A stretch of DNA of 64,000 nucleotides, from the NCBI GenBank assembly GCA_049841135.1, contig JASGHK010000004.1, positions 1,922,001 to 1,986,000 on the forward strand. Reading direction: 5' to 3'. The stretch comes from JACRCT01 sp049841135 (GTDB taxonomy: Bacteria > Myxococcota > Myxococcia > Myxococcales > UBA5297). This document shows, piece after piece, positions 28,996 through 36,847 of this stretch. Each line of letters begins with the position of its first letter. Position 1 is the stretch's first letter. The translations under genes were made by a program, and so were the position numbers. The notes beneath the pieces were generated by a model. It saw nothing but the letters and a program-made list of their open reading frames with translations, had not been told where the DNA came from and searched no databases.

Positions 28996-29640
28996 GGGTC
29001 GCAAGGGTGCCCCGGGCACGGAGGCCCGGTGGTACTACCGACGAACGGCGCGCCTCAGATGAACGGGTCGCAAGGGTGCCCCGGGCACGGAGGCCCGGTA
29101 CTACCGACGACGGCGCGCCTCAGATGCACGGATCGCAAGGGTGCCCTGGGCACAGAGGCCCGGTACTACCGACGACGGCGCGCCTCAGATGCACGGGTCG
29201 CAAGGGTGCCCTGGGCACAGAGGCCCGGTACTACCGACGACGGCGCGCCTCAGATGCACGGGTCGCAAGGGTGCCCCCGGGCACGGAGGCCCGGTACTAC
29301 CGACGACGGCGCGCCTCAGATGCACGGGTCGCAAGGGTGCCCCGGGCACGGAGGCCCGGTACTACCGACGACGGCGCGCCTCAGATGCACGGGTCGCAAG
29401 GGTGCCCTGGGCACAGAGGCCCGGTACTACCGACGACGGCGCGCCTCAGATGCACGGATCGCAAGGGTGCCCCGGGCACGGAGGCCCGGTACTACCGACG
29501 ACGGCGCGCCTCAGATGCACGGGTCGCAAGGGTGCCCCGGGCACGGAGGCCCGGTACTACCGACGACGGCGCGCCTCAGATGAACGGGTCGCAAGGGTGC
29601 CCCGTGGCACGGAGGCCCGGTACTACCGACGACGGGCTCC
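28996..29640. repeat. Tandem array of about ten 65-bp units with internal hairpins
   Basis: Unit starts lie at 28996, 29065, 29130, 29195, 29260, 29326, 29391, 29456, 29521 and 29586. The period is 65 bp except 69 and 66 in two units. Each unit carries the palindromic GGTGCCCCGGGCAC core and a CCGGGC-N6-GCCCGG hairpin, then TACTACCGACGACGG. Units differ by a few substitutions (CCCCGGG or CCCTGGG, GGGTCG or GGATCG). The array fills the intergenic space between apaH and a convergent gene. The open frames over it come only from the lack of stops in the unit. Confidence 0.95.
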
Positions 29641-29673
29641 TCGGACACGGATCACAACGAAGGTGCTCCGCGC

Positions 29674-30633
29674 TCAGGGCCAGTCGAGACGATCCGTCGC
29701 GAGGAACGTCGGCCGTTCGGCCTTCAGGGCGGCGACCAGGCGCTCGTCGTCCAGCCCTCCGTAGATGCCGCCCTGGTACAGCCGGGAGACGAACCGGCTC
29801 GGGCGCAGCTTCGCCACCTCGTCGCGCTGGGCCCAGTCGAGGTTGAAGAACACGACCTGGGGCTGATGCGCCTCGTACTCCGCCCGGGTGCAGCTCCCTT
29901 CGATCGACGGGGCGAGGAACGCCAGGCGGGAGAGCGCGGTCGACGCGTCCTTCGCATACCCGGCCAGCGGCAGGTCCGGCTCGCACGAGCCGCCGCCGGT
30001 CAGGGCCACGAGGAACCGGCCGCGCAGCTCCTGGACGGTCGGCCAGCCGCACTTGCGCACCGCCTCGGCGGGCGAGCGGGCCCCTTCGCAGCGGGCGACG
30101 AGGTCCGCCGGGGTGTAGAGCGTGTTGCGGCCCAGGTGCTCCGCGAGCAGCCCGTCGAGCGCCTCCGGCGACTGGGTGCCGCCGAACGGCTCCTTGAGGT
30201 CGACGAACAGCGTCACCGGCTCGTGCTGCGGCTCGCCTGCATGGAAGTCGGCGATCCTTTCCAGGCACTCCGACAAGCGGGTGCAGCGGCTGTCGTCGAA
30301 GAGCGGCAGGTCGCGGTGGTAGACGTACCAGTCGTCGCGGAGCGCGGGGCGGCCGCGCTTGTCCGGCTGGATGTCGACCTCCAGGCTGCGCAGGCCGGTC
30401 CTGGTCAACTGCTCGAGCAGGCCCATCGGCTGCTCGTAGGCGTTGTGGACCGTCAGCACGGTCTGTTGATCGTAGGCCTTCGCGGCGACGATGGCTGCGG
30501 CCTGGTGGGCCTGGAAGAGGACGTCGCGGGGCAGGACCGCCTGTGGCTTGAGCAGCGCGGCAACGACGACGGCGACCCCGAAGACTCCGAAGCGGTTGAT
30601 GGATAGAGACGGCACGGACCACGCTCGTACCAA
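29674..30633 (-). CDS. PI-PLC-like phosphodiesterase, Ca2+-dependent type
   Basis: TIM-barrel phosphodiesterase resembling the Ca2+-dependent phosphoinositide-specific phospholipase C family: the first catalytic histidine in VHNAYEQ, the acidic metal ligands in LRSLEVDI and the second histidine in YVYHRDLP, followed by a SRCTRLSECLERI segment and FVDLKEPF. The N terminus is a hydrophobic export or anchor segment (GVFGVAVVVAALL). The start is uncertain: TTG at 30633 has GGCGAG nearby, and GTG at 30615 is an alternative. The substrate is not known and need not be phosphoinositide in a bacterium. Confidence 0.75.
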   Translation of the reverse strand: MVRAWSVPSLSINRFGVFGVAVVVAALLKPQAVLPRDVLFQAHQAAAIVAAKAYDQQTVLTVHNAYEQPMGLLEQLTRTGLRSLEVDIQPDKRGRPALRDDWYVYHRDLPLFDDSRCTRLSECLERIADFHAGEPQHEPVTLFVDLKEPFGGTQSPEALDGLLAEHLGRNTLYTPADLVARCEGARSPAEAVRKCGWPTVQELRGRFLVALTGGGSCEPDLPLAGYAKDASTALSRLAFLAPSIEGSCTRAEYEAHQPQVVFFNLDWAQRDEVAKLRPSRFVSRLYQGGIYGGLDDERLVAALKAERPTFLATDRLDWP

Positions 30634-30793
30634 TTCTCGCCGCCGCGCGCGAGAGACGACCGCCCCGCCGGCGTGTCGTACTGCACGCAGGCAGCCGGTC
30701 CCCCAACAGGTGGGCGGGCAAGGCGATTACCGCAGGCTCGGCCGATGGCTACCCGTAGGGACGCTGGCCCGGCGTTCAGAAGGGGGAGCCCAC

Positions 30794-31958
30794 GTGAAGA
30801 TCGCCTTGCTCAGCAACGGGTTCTTGCCCCCCGCCGGCGGGATCGAGCTGCAGCTGCGCGGGTTGGCGCTGGCCCTGCAGCGGGCCGGGCACACGGTCCG
30901 CGTCATCACCGCCTCGAAGGGGCCCTCCTCGGTCGACGGAATCCCGGTCGACCGGCTGCCGGTGGTGCAGGGCCTCTTCTTCCGCGCCTCGCTCGACCCG
31001 CGTACGCCCAGGCTCTTGCGCGAGGTGCTGCTGCGCGAGCGCTTCGACCTCTTGCACTGCGCGATGACCGTCATCGCCCCGCTGCCCTTGGCGGGGCTCT
31101 CCGCCGCCTGGGACCTGGGCCTCCCGGCGGTGGCCACGTTCCATTCGGTGCCCACCCTGGAGGGCTACTTCCTGCCGCTGCTCGAGCCGTGGGTCGGCTG
31201 GCGGCGGGGAAAGACCGTGCTCACCTCGGTCAGCCCCGCGGTCGGCCGGGCGATCGGCAAGCACCTGGGAGTCGAGGACGTGCGCTGGCTGCCCAACGGC
31301 GTCGACGTCCAGGCCTGGCGGCAGCCGGTCGAGGCGCCCAGGCTCGAATCCCTCCGAGTTCCACGTCGTCTCCTTCCTCAGGCTCGTCCCGCGCAAGCGG
31401 CCCTTCGCGCTCGTCGAGGCGCTGGCGCGCGTGCGCGACGGGCTGCCCGCCGGGGTGAAGCTGCGCGCGACGATCGCCGGCGACGGGTTCCTGCGCCCGT
31501 TCGTCGAGCGCCTCGTGCGCCGTCGCGGGCTGGCCGGCCAGGTCTACTTCCCTGGCTGGCTCGCGGTGGCGGAGCTGCAGCGGGTGCTCGCCACCGCGCA
31601 CGTGTTCCTGATGGCGTCGATCCGCGAGGCGTTCGGCATCTCGCTCGCCGAGGCCTGCTCCGCCGGCGTCCCGGTCGTCGCCCGCAACGCCTGGGGCCCG
31701 CCGTGCTTCATCCAGCAGGGGCGCGAGGGGCTCCTGGCGGACTCCGACGAGCAGCTCGCGGAGCATGTCTTGCGCCTGGCGCGCGAGCCCTCGCTGCGCC
31801 TGCGCATCGCCGCGCACAACCGCAGCCATCCCCTGCCCTTCGACTGGCAGCAGGTGCTCGCGCTGCACCTGGCGGTGTACCAGGAAGCGATCGCCCGCCG
31901 CTCGGGCCTGAAGACGGCCGCGGTGCAGGCCGTCGACCGGCAGCATGCGCTGCCCTGA
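30794..31958 (+). CDS. Family 4 glycosyltransferase (one-base frameshift)
   Basis: GT-B fold glycosyltransferase. GTG at 30794 follows AGGGGGA. The N-terminal domain shows IALLSNGFLPPAGGIELQL, typical of GT4 enzymes. The C-terminal donor-binding domain shows the EAFGISLAEACSAGVPVVA signature. The two halves are in different frames. Deleting one A at 31347-31348 (CTCGAATCCC to CTCGATCCC) joins them as RLDPSEFHVVSFLRLVPRK with no residue missing. The intact product would have about 387 residues. It faces a flippase-like protein and a polysaccharide deacetylase on the opposite strand, which suggests a role in a surface glycan or glycolipid. Confidence 0.82.
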
Positions 31959-31985
31959 CGGTCCCGACCGGCCTGGCCGTCCTCC

Positions 31986-32936
31986 TCACACCTGAGGGCG
32001 GACGCGAGAGGTGGCGCGCTGCCAGGTCTGGTAGGCCAGGACGCCCGCGGCCAGGACGAGCGTCGGCAGAAGCGCCGCGGCGTGCTGCAGGATGGCCACG
32101 CTCGCCGCCGAGTCGGCCGCGACGCCGCTCAGGCGGTAGGCGCTGAAGACCGAGCCCTCGTACAGCCCCAGGTTCGCCGGGCCCACGCCCACCAGCGTCG
32201 CCAGGCTCACCCCGGAGAGCGCGAGCAGGGTCCGGCTCAGGCTCGGGGCGAAGTCCATCGCGCCGTCGATGCAGACCATCACCAGGCCTTCGACCACCTT
32301 CACCGCGCAGGAGAGGCCGACCCCGGCGACGAGCCTCGGGGTGTCGGGCAGGCCCGCGAGGTGGCGCGCGAGCGCACTGCCCGCCCCGGCCCGCTTGCGC
32401 GCCCAGGCGACGACGGCGGCCAGGACGACGAAGCCCAACAGCGCCAGGGCCATCACCATCAAGGGCTTCGCGCCGGCGCTCGCGGTCGCCAGCGGCACCA
32501 GCGAGGCGGTGGCCAGGAAGAGCAGACCCTTGGCCACGCCGTTGCCGAGCTGGTCGAGCCCCAGGATGGTCGCCGCCCGGGCGCTGCCGATGCCGCTCGC
32601 GGCGAAGACGGCCGCGGCGACGCCCACTCCGACGACCGAGGGCAGCACGCTCCAGGCGGCGATGGCCAGGACGGTGTAGCGCCAGACATGCCAGTAGCGC
32701 GCCGCCGCGTCGCGCGGGGCGAAGACGTACCACTGCAGGGCCACCAGGAGCGGGATGGTGCAGCCGACCAGCGCCGCCAGGACGAGCGGCCAGGTGCGGG
32801 CGGTGAGCAGCTTCTCGCCGACGGCGCGCAGGTCGAGCGAGCGGGCTGCCCAGACGACCGCCGCCAGCACCAGGGCGGCGCCCACCCACTGCACGACTCG
32901 GATCCACGGCCTGGGCTTCTCGAGCGTGGCTGGCAT
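31986..32936 (-). CDS. Flippase-like / lysylphosphatidylglycerol synthase TM-domain protein
   Basis: A 316-residue inner-membrane protein with seven or eight hydrophobic segments and the family landmarks PSVVGVGVAAAVFAASGIGSA and SLATLVGVGPANLGLYEGSV. Members of this UPF0104/YbhN-like group are often encoded with glycosyltransferases and are thought to move lipid-linked substrates, but the biochemical role is not settled. It starts four bases after the deacetylase stop, so the two form one operon. Confidence 0.8.
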   Translation of the reverse strand: MPATLEKPRPWIRVVQWVGAALVLAAVVWAARSLDLRAVGEKLLTARTWPLVLAALVGCTIPLLVALQWYVFAPRDAAARYWHVWRYTVLAIAAWSVLPSVVGVGVAAAVFAASGIGSARAATILGLDQLGNGVAKGLLFLATASLVPLATASAGAKPLMVMALALLGFVVLAAVVAWARKRAGAGSALARHLAGLPDTPRLVAGVGLSCAVKVVEGLVMVCIDGAMDFAPSLSRTLLALSGVSLATLVGVGPANLGLYEGSVFSAYRLSGVAADSAASVAILQHAAALLPTLVLAAGVLAYQTWQRATSRVRPQV

Positions 32937-32940
32937 GGGT

Positions 32941-33654
32941 TCAGGCTCCCGGCTCCACGAGCAGCTCCCTCATCCGGCGGAAGGTCGCGCCGTGCCGGCG
33001 CAAGAGGCGCAGCGCGGAGGCGACCGTCCGCTCCGCTTCGGCGCCGGTCCGGAAACGGCAGTCGAGGCGCAGGCGTTCCCGGCGCAGGTCGACGAACTCC
33101 CAGGGGTGCACGAAGAGGACGACCGGCGAGGAGAGGCCGAGCAGCCAGGGGTCGCGCACGGCGGCTGGCAGGCGCAGCACCGAGGAGGTGACCGAGGCCG
33201 GCACCCGGAGGAGCGCCGAGGGGAGGTTGCGGGTGCGGTACCAGTCGAGCTTGTAGCGGGCGTCGGAGGAGTCGAGGCGGAAGCCCTCGTCGGCCAACAG
33301 GTTCCGGTAGGCGGGTGGGAAGCGCAGGAACGGGGCGCGGAAGGAGACCACGGGGCCGAAGCGGCGCAGGGCCTGCGCCGAGTCGCGGATCTCCTGGCGC
33401 GCCTGGGTGGGGGACATCGCGGCGAAGGCGGAGTGCGTCTGGCCGTGGGAGCCGACCTCGTGGCCGGCGGCGGCGATGGCCGCAAGGCGCTGCGGGAAGC
33501 GCTCGGCGGACTCACCGGTGCAGAAGAAGGTCGCCGGGACACGCTCGCGATCAAGCAGCGCAAGGAGCCGAGGCGTTCCCTCCTCGAGCCCGCGCCACCC
33601 GGAGAGGTAGGGCGGACAGTCCGGCTCCAGGTCGACTGTGAAGCAGACGATCAC
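32941..33654 (-). CDS. Polysaccharide deacetylase (NodB homology domain)
   Basis: Carbohydrate esterase 4 fold of 237 residues. The catalytic base and metal ligands are recognisable: TVDLEPD near the N terminus (the aspartate pair is the usual TFDD equivalent), EVGSHGQTHS (the HxxxH metal site) and RAPFLRFPP. The barrel closes with VVLFVHPWEFVD. It probably removes acetyl groups from an envelope glycan or glycolipid headgroup. There is no signal peptide, so action on a cytoplasmic lipid-linked precursor is likely. It is the first gene of the pair with the flippase-like gene. Confidence 0.85.
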   Translation of the reverse strand: MIVCFTVDLEPDCPPYLSGWRGLEEGTPRLLALLDRERVPATFFCTGESAERFPQRLAAIAAAGHEVGSHGQTHSAFAAMSPTQARQEIRDSAQALRRFGPVVSFRAPFLRFPPAYRNLLADEGFRLDSSDARYKLDWYRTRNLPSALLRVPASVTSSVLRLPAAVRDPWLLGLSSPVVLFVHPWEFVDLRRERLRLDCRFRTGAEAERTVASALRLLRRHGATFRRMRELLVEPGA

Positions 33655-33790
33655 TCGGGCGGGACGTTAGGCACGGCGGGCGTGGGCGGCATGCGCCCGG
33701 AGGCTCTGCGCGGGAGCTGGTGACGACCCCGACGGGGCGGGATTTGAAAGCGAGTGGACCTTCCCTTCCCGGCCGTGGATGATGCGCGCC

Positions 33791-34213
33791 ATGTCCATCA
33801 AACGTTCACGAGAAGTGAGCCGGCGGCCGCGGGATGCCGGCGATTTCGAGTCGAAGAAGGCCCCCGAGCGGGTCTACAAGTGGGAGGATGACGTCTCCCC
33901 CAGGCTCAGCGAGCCCTTCCAGGCGTACGGGGCGGCGTTCAAGTACGCCAAGGACTCGCTCGTCGAGCACACGGTGTTCGGCAAGGGAATCGTGACCAAG
34001 GTCGACGGCGGGAAGATCGAGGTCCTGTTCCAGGCGGGGCTGAAGAAGCTGGCGCAGAACGCCGCGGGCAAGGAGGCTCCCAAGGCCGAGCCCAAGGCTG
34101 AGGGCGCGGCGGCGGTGCCTGCGGCGGCACCGGCGATCGAGACGGCTTCCGCGCAGGCTCCGGAGACGACTCCGGCTGCTGAGGCGCCCGCGGCAGAGCC
34201 CGCGAAGGTCTAG
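33791..34213 (+). CDS. Hypothetical protein with a UvrD-type C-terminal Tudor-like motif
   Basis: A 140-residue protein. The central segment LVEHTVFGKGIVTKVDGGKIEVLFQAG with KKLAQN matches the small beta-barrel pattern V.H..FG.G.V...V.F...G.K.L seen at the C terminus of UvrD/PcrA helicases, where it contacts RNA polymerase or other partners. It is followed by an Ala/Pro/Glu-rich disordered tail. The ATG at 33791 is chosen over one four codons earlier. The role is unknown; a nucleic-acid or polymerase-associated adaptor is possible. Confidence 0.6.
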   Translation: MSIKRSREVSRRPRDAGDFESKKAPERVYKWEDDVSPRLSEPFQAYGAAFKYAKDSLVEHTVFGKGIVTKVDGGKIEVLFQAGLKKLAQNAAGKEAPKAEPKAEGAAAVPAAAPAIETASAQAPETTPAAEAPAAEPAKV

Positions 34214-34238
34214 CTGGAGGAGAAGCAGAGTCAGGGAG

Positions 34239-34266
34239 ACGGCCGCGGGATTCGAAGCGCGGCCGT
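34239..34266. terminator. Weak hairpin between convergent genes
   Basis: A 9-bp perfect stem (ACGGCCGCG, complement at 34258-34266) with a ten-base loop lies between the Tudor-like gene and the cupin gene. It lacks a T-run, so its terminator role is uncertain. Confidence 0.4.
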
Positions 34267-34286
34267 GGAGTTCGTCTTCGCTCGCC

Positions 34287-34631
34287 CTACTCTCGCCTGA
34301 CGATATCGACCGAGATCTCTACGGCCGGAGTCGTTCCTCGGTTCTCGAGCCAGTGGGTGGTGTTCCGATCCTCGGGCCAGCCCACGCCGGGGCCATAGTC
34401 GGTGGCCACCCCGTTCCGGTGGTCGGTGATGGTTCCCTGAAGGATGAAGACGGTGCCCGGGCGATCCTTGTGATCGTGGACCGGGCCCAAGACGGCGCCT
34501 GGCGCGAAGGTGACCCGGCGCATCCGGAGCTGGCGCCCGGCCATGCCGGCGAGCTCGGGGCCGAGGTCGACCGTCGAGAGCAGCTCTACTGAGACGCCCT
34601 TGGTCTCGGGGCCCTGCCGTTTGTCGCTCAT
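34287..34631 (-). CDS. Cupin-domain protein
   Basis: A 114-residue single-domain cupin. Metal-binding-type motifs are visible: GPVHDHKDRPGTVFILQGTI for the first cupin motif and NTTHWLENRG for the second. These small proteins may be isomerases, dioxygenase-like or sensors. Neighbours give no clue. Confidence 0.8.
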   Translation of the reverse strand: MSDKRQGPETKGVSVELLSTVDLGPELAGMAGRQLRMRRVTFAPGAVLGPVHDHKDRPGTVFILQGTITDHRNGVATDYGPGVGWPEDRNTTHWLENRGTTPAVEISVDIVRRE

Positions 34632-34762
34632 CGCGCCCTCCTGACTTCGGGTCTTGCGGCCTCGCCTTCCGTCAAGATGCTCGGGAGATGGGAGCGCAGC
34701 GACCGGAGATGGGGCTGGCCCGCCACGACACCCTGGCTCTGTCCGACAGATGAGCGTTGAAG

Positions 34763-34791
34763 TTGACAGGCGCGTGGGAGATCGGTAGAAC
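34763..34791 (+). promoter_or_regulatory. Sigma-70-type promoter of the tRNA-Asn gene
   Basis: TTGACA at 34763-34768 is an exact -35 consensus. TAGAAC at 34786-34791 is a four-of-six -10 match at the ideal 17-bp spacing. Transcription would start about 15 bp before the tRNA. Confidence 0.75.
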
Positions 34792-34813
34792 CTCCCGCCG
34801 TTGTTGGACGCAT

Positions 34814-34886
34814 TCCCGAGTAGCTCAGTTGGCAGAGCAGCTGACTGTTAATCAGCGGGTCCGTGGTTCAAGTCCACGCTCGGGAG
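34814..34886 (+). tRNA. tRNA-Asn (anticodon GTT)
   Basis: A 73-nt cloverleaf: acceptor TCCCGAG pairing with CTCGGGA, D-stem GCTC/GAGC with the AGTTGGCA loop, anticodon stem GCTGA/TCAGC with loop CTGTTAA (anticodon GTT), and T-arm CGTGG-TTCAAGT-CCACG. CCA is not encoded. An island begins directly behind it. Confidence 0.97.
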
Positions 34887-34891
34887 CTGAT

Positions 34892-34928
34892 AGGCCGTCC
34901 GGACCAAGTCCGGGCGGCCTTTGGTTTA
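34892..34928 (+). terminator. Terminator of the tRNA-Asn gene
   Basis: A 13-bp stem with one wobble pair (AGGCCGTCCGGAC with GTCCGGGCGGCCT) and a three-base loop, followed by TTGGTTT. It starts six bases after the tRNA. Confidence 0.8.
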
Positions 34929-35110
34929 ACAGCGCTCCCAGAGGGGACCCCTCAGCCAGAGATCACACGCATCCGGACGGTCGCTCGGTGGGCGACCTCT
35001 GACGGGGCGCTCTCTGCGCTCTCCGGGGGAGATCACCGGAGAGCGTGGTTAACAGCTAGAGAGCCGCGTTTAACAGCTCTGGCCCGTTTTGGGCCGTTTC
35101 GCTGTTAAAC
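34924..35110. other. Candidate attachment-site arm repeats next to tRNA-Asn
   Basis: The motif GTTTAACAGC occurs at 34924-34933 and 35068-35077, as GTTAACAGC at 35048-35056, and inverted as GCTGTTAAAC at 35101-35110. Short direct and inverted arm-type sites beside a tRNA 3' end are what a tyrosine integrase attachment region looks like. I do not see a duplicated tRNA 3' end at the far side of the island. The remaining bases up to 35295 carry no gene. Confidence 0.4.
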
Positions 35111-35295
35111 CGCTTTCGAGTCCCGAGCGGGCCCCCGTTTCACCCATGCCGACTTGGGGCTGTGCAGCGGCCGGCCGTCCCGCCGCTTGCACGCAAGGGG
35201 CTATGCGCTTGATCCGGTGCGAAGTCCGAAGTCCGGCCGACGCGGTTCATGTCCGCTCAGGGACCCGTTGCCCCCACAACAGCGACGACTGCTGC

Positions 35296-35595
35296 TCAGC
35301 TGCGTGCGTCCCCAGGCTGGGCCTGTGCTCGCGCCAGCAACTCTTCCAGTTCCTCGATGTCGCATAGGCCTGTCGTCCACGCGGCGATCGTGGTCCCCTT
35401 CAGGAGGACTACTGCCGGTACCGCGGTGAGCTGGAGGGACGCGACAAGCCTGCTCCCCTCGTCGCTGCCCACATCGACTGCGTCGAAGCGGATGTCGGGG
35501 TGGCGAGGTAGGAACCCAACCTCGATGACCGCCTTCTGGATCGAGCAGGGACCACACCCCTGGCGGGTTAGTTCGACGATCCTCAAGGCCGACAT
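35296..35595 (-). CDS. Thioredoxin-like protein with CGPC active site
   Basis: A 99-residue protein from the ATG at 35595 with a thioredoxin fold: strand IVELTRQGCGPCSIQ with an intact CxxC site (C12 and C15), the segment DAVDVGSDEGSRLVASLQLTAVP with the cis-proline, and VVLLKGTTIAAW. It is short for thioredoxin but complete. It is divergent from dndB across a 157-bp region that carries an inverted repeat, so shared control is plausible. Because DndC is a 4Fe-4S sulfurtransferase that needs reducing equivalents, this protein may supply them; that link is inference. Confidence 0.7.
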   Translation of the reverse strand: MSALRIVELTRQGCGPCSIQKAVIEVGFLPRHPDIRFDAVDVGSDEGSRLVASLQLTAVPAVVLLKGTTIAAWTTGLCDIEELEELLARAQAQPGDARS

Positions 35596-35695
35596 GCAAG
35601 TCCTCGCACGCTGTGGCGGGCATCCGTAGCACGCCACTCGAGGTGGGAGCGAGGGAAAGGGGGCTAATCGCTTCGGCCGAGGCTCTCCCAGGTTT

Positions 35696-35730
35696 ACTTC
35701 CGGGTGGAAGTGTATTAGGAAACTTCCACC
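35696..35730. promoter_or_regulatory. Nested inverted repeats at the dnd promoter (candidate DndB operator)
   Basis: Arms GGTGGAAGT (35703-35711) and ACTTCCACC (35722-35730) are perfect complements separated by ten bases. A further ACTTCC at 35696-35701 pairs with the same left arm. A TATTAG hexamer (35713-35718) lies in the spacer. The repeat lies 22 bp before the dndB start. DndB is reported as a repressor acting at a palindrome with a ten-base spacer in other dnd clusters, and the spacing here is the same although the arm sequence differs. Confidence 0.55.
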
Positions 35731-35752
35731 TCGATGCTGGACACTTCCCGCG

Positions 35753-36847
35753 ATGACCGACGAGCCATTCCAGTACCGCTTCTCCGCCCTTCGAGGAATT
35801 CAGGGGGGGCGCGAGTACTACGTAGCGATGTGCCCCCTGCGTCTCCTATCGAAGATCTTCCTCTTCGACGAGGAGGAAGTGGCGCCCGAGATTCGAGCCC
35901 AGAGGACCTTGAACCGGGCGCGTCTGCCTGAGATCACGCGGTACATCGTCGACAATCCACGGGACTACGTCTTCTCGTCGCTCACTGCGTCGATCGACGG
36001 ACGCGTGGAGTTCCTACCGCACGTCGATCACGGCAGTATCGGTAGTCTTGTCGTGCCCATGAGTGCGCGGTTTGTCATCGCCGATGGACAGCACCGGCGC
36101 GCGGCCATCGAGGAGGCGCTCAAAGAGAAGCCGGAACTCGGGGAAGAGACTATCTCGGTGGTCTTCTTCCTTGATGCGGGCCTGAAGCGGAGCCAGCAGC
36201 TCTTCTCCGATCTCAACCGGCACGCGGTACGACCGACACAATCGATCGGCCTCCTGTACGACCATCGGGACCCCCTGGCGGGGCTTGCCCGAGGTCTGGC
36301 GACCGACCACCCAGTCTTCCGGGGCCTGACTGAGATGGAGAAGACTTCCATCTCCAACCGATCCCGAAAGCTGTTCACCCTCTCCAGCATCTACCACGCC
36401 ACCAGGAAGTTCCTGGGAAAGGCGCGTCGTGCCTCCGTGACGGAGCGCGAAGCGGCGCTGGCTCGCGAGTTTTGGAGCGAGGTCGGGAAGCACATGGGCG
36501 ACTGGCAAGCAGCACAGCGCCGTGAGGTTTCTACCAAAGAGCTCCGTCAAGACACCATTCACGCCCACGGGATCGGCTTGCAGGCAATCGCGATAGCCGG
36601 TGCGGCGCTACTTCAACAAGAGCCCCGGAAGTGGAAATCGGGACTTCGGGGCCTCGAAAAAATCGACTGGGCGCGCTCGAACGCTTCGGTGTGGGAAGGC
36701 AGAGCCACGGTCGGGGGCAAGCTAAACAAGACCGAAGCCAATGTCCAATTGACCGCCAACGTCATCAAGAAAGCCCTTGGTGTTCCTCTCACTGAGCAGG
36801 ACTCCAAGGCGGAGGCTCGGCGCAGCCATGCAAGAGCAGCGAAGTAA
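35753..36847 (+). CDS. dndB: DndB, DGQHR-domain regulator of DNA phosphorothioation
   Basis: A 364-residue DGQHR-domain protein. The hallmark IADGQHRRAAI lies at residues 109-119, in a ParB-nuclease-like fold. DndB acts as a transcriptional repressor that limits phosphorothioate modification. The ATG at 35753 has a weak ribosome site. It ends 20 bases inside dndC, and the four dnd genes overlap in series, so they are translated as one operon. Codon use is less GC-rich than in the flanking core genes. Confidence 0.9.
   Translation: MTDEPFQYRFSALRGIQGGREYYVAMCPLRLLSKIFLFDEEEVAPEIRAQRTLNRARLPEITRYIVDNPRDYVFSSLTASIDGRVEFLPHVDHGSIGSLVVPMSARFVIADGQHRRAAIEEALKEKPELGEETISVVFFLDAGLKRSQQLFSDLNRHAVRPTQSIGLLYDHRDPLAGLARGLATDHPVFRGLTEMEKTSISNRSRKLFTLSSIYHATRKFLGKARRASVTEREAALAREFWSEVGKHMGDWQAAQRREVSTKELRQDTIHAHGIGLQAIAIAGAALLQQEPRKWKSGLRGLEKIDWARSNASVWEGRATVGGKLNKTEANVQLTANVIKKALGVPLTEQDSKAEARRSHARAAK

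Noticed and set aside
28900..29583. Repeat-encoded proteins from the long open frames over the array
   Set aside because: The period is not a multiple of three, so frames rotate, and there is no ribosome site. The open frames are a side effect of a unit without stops.
28996..29640. The 65-bp repeats as a CRISPR array
   Set aside because: Units are contiguous with no unique spacers, and no cas gene is present.
35107..35130. A tRNA-like fragment (TTTCGAGTCCCGAGCGGG) as a duplicated tRNA end
   Set aside because: It resembles a T-arm only loosely and does not match the 3' end of the tRNA-Asn gene.
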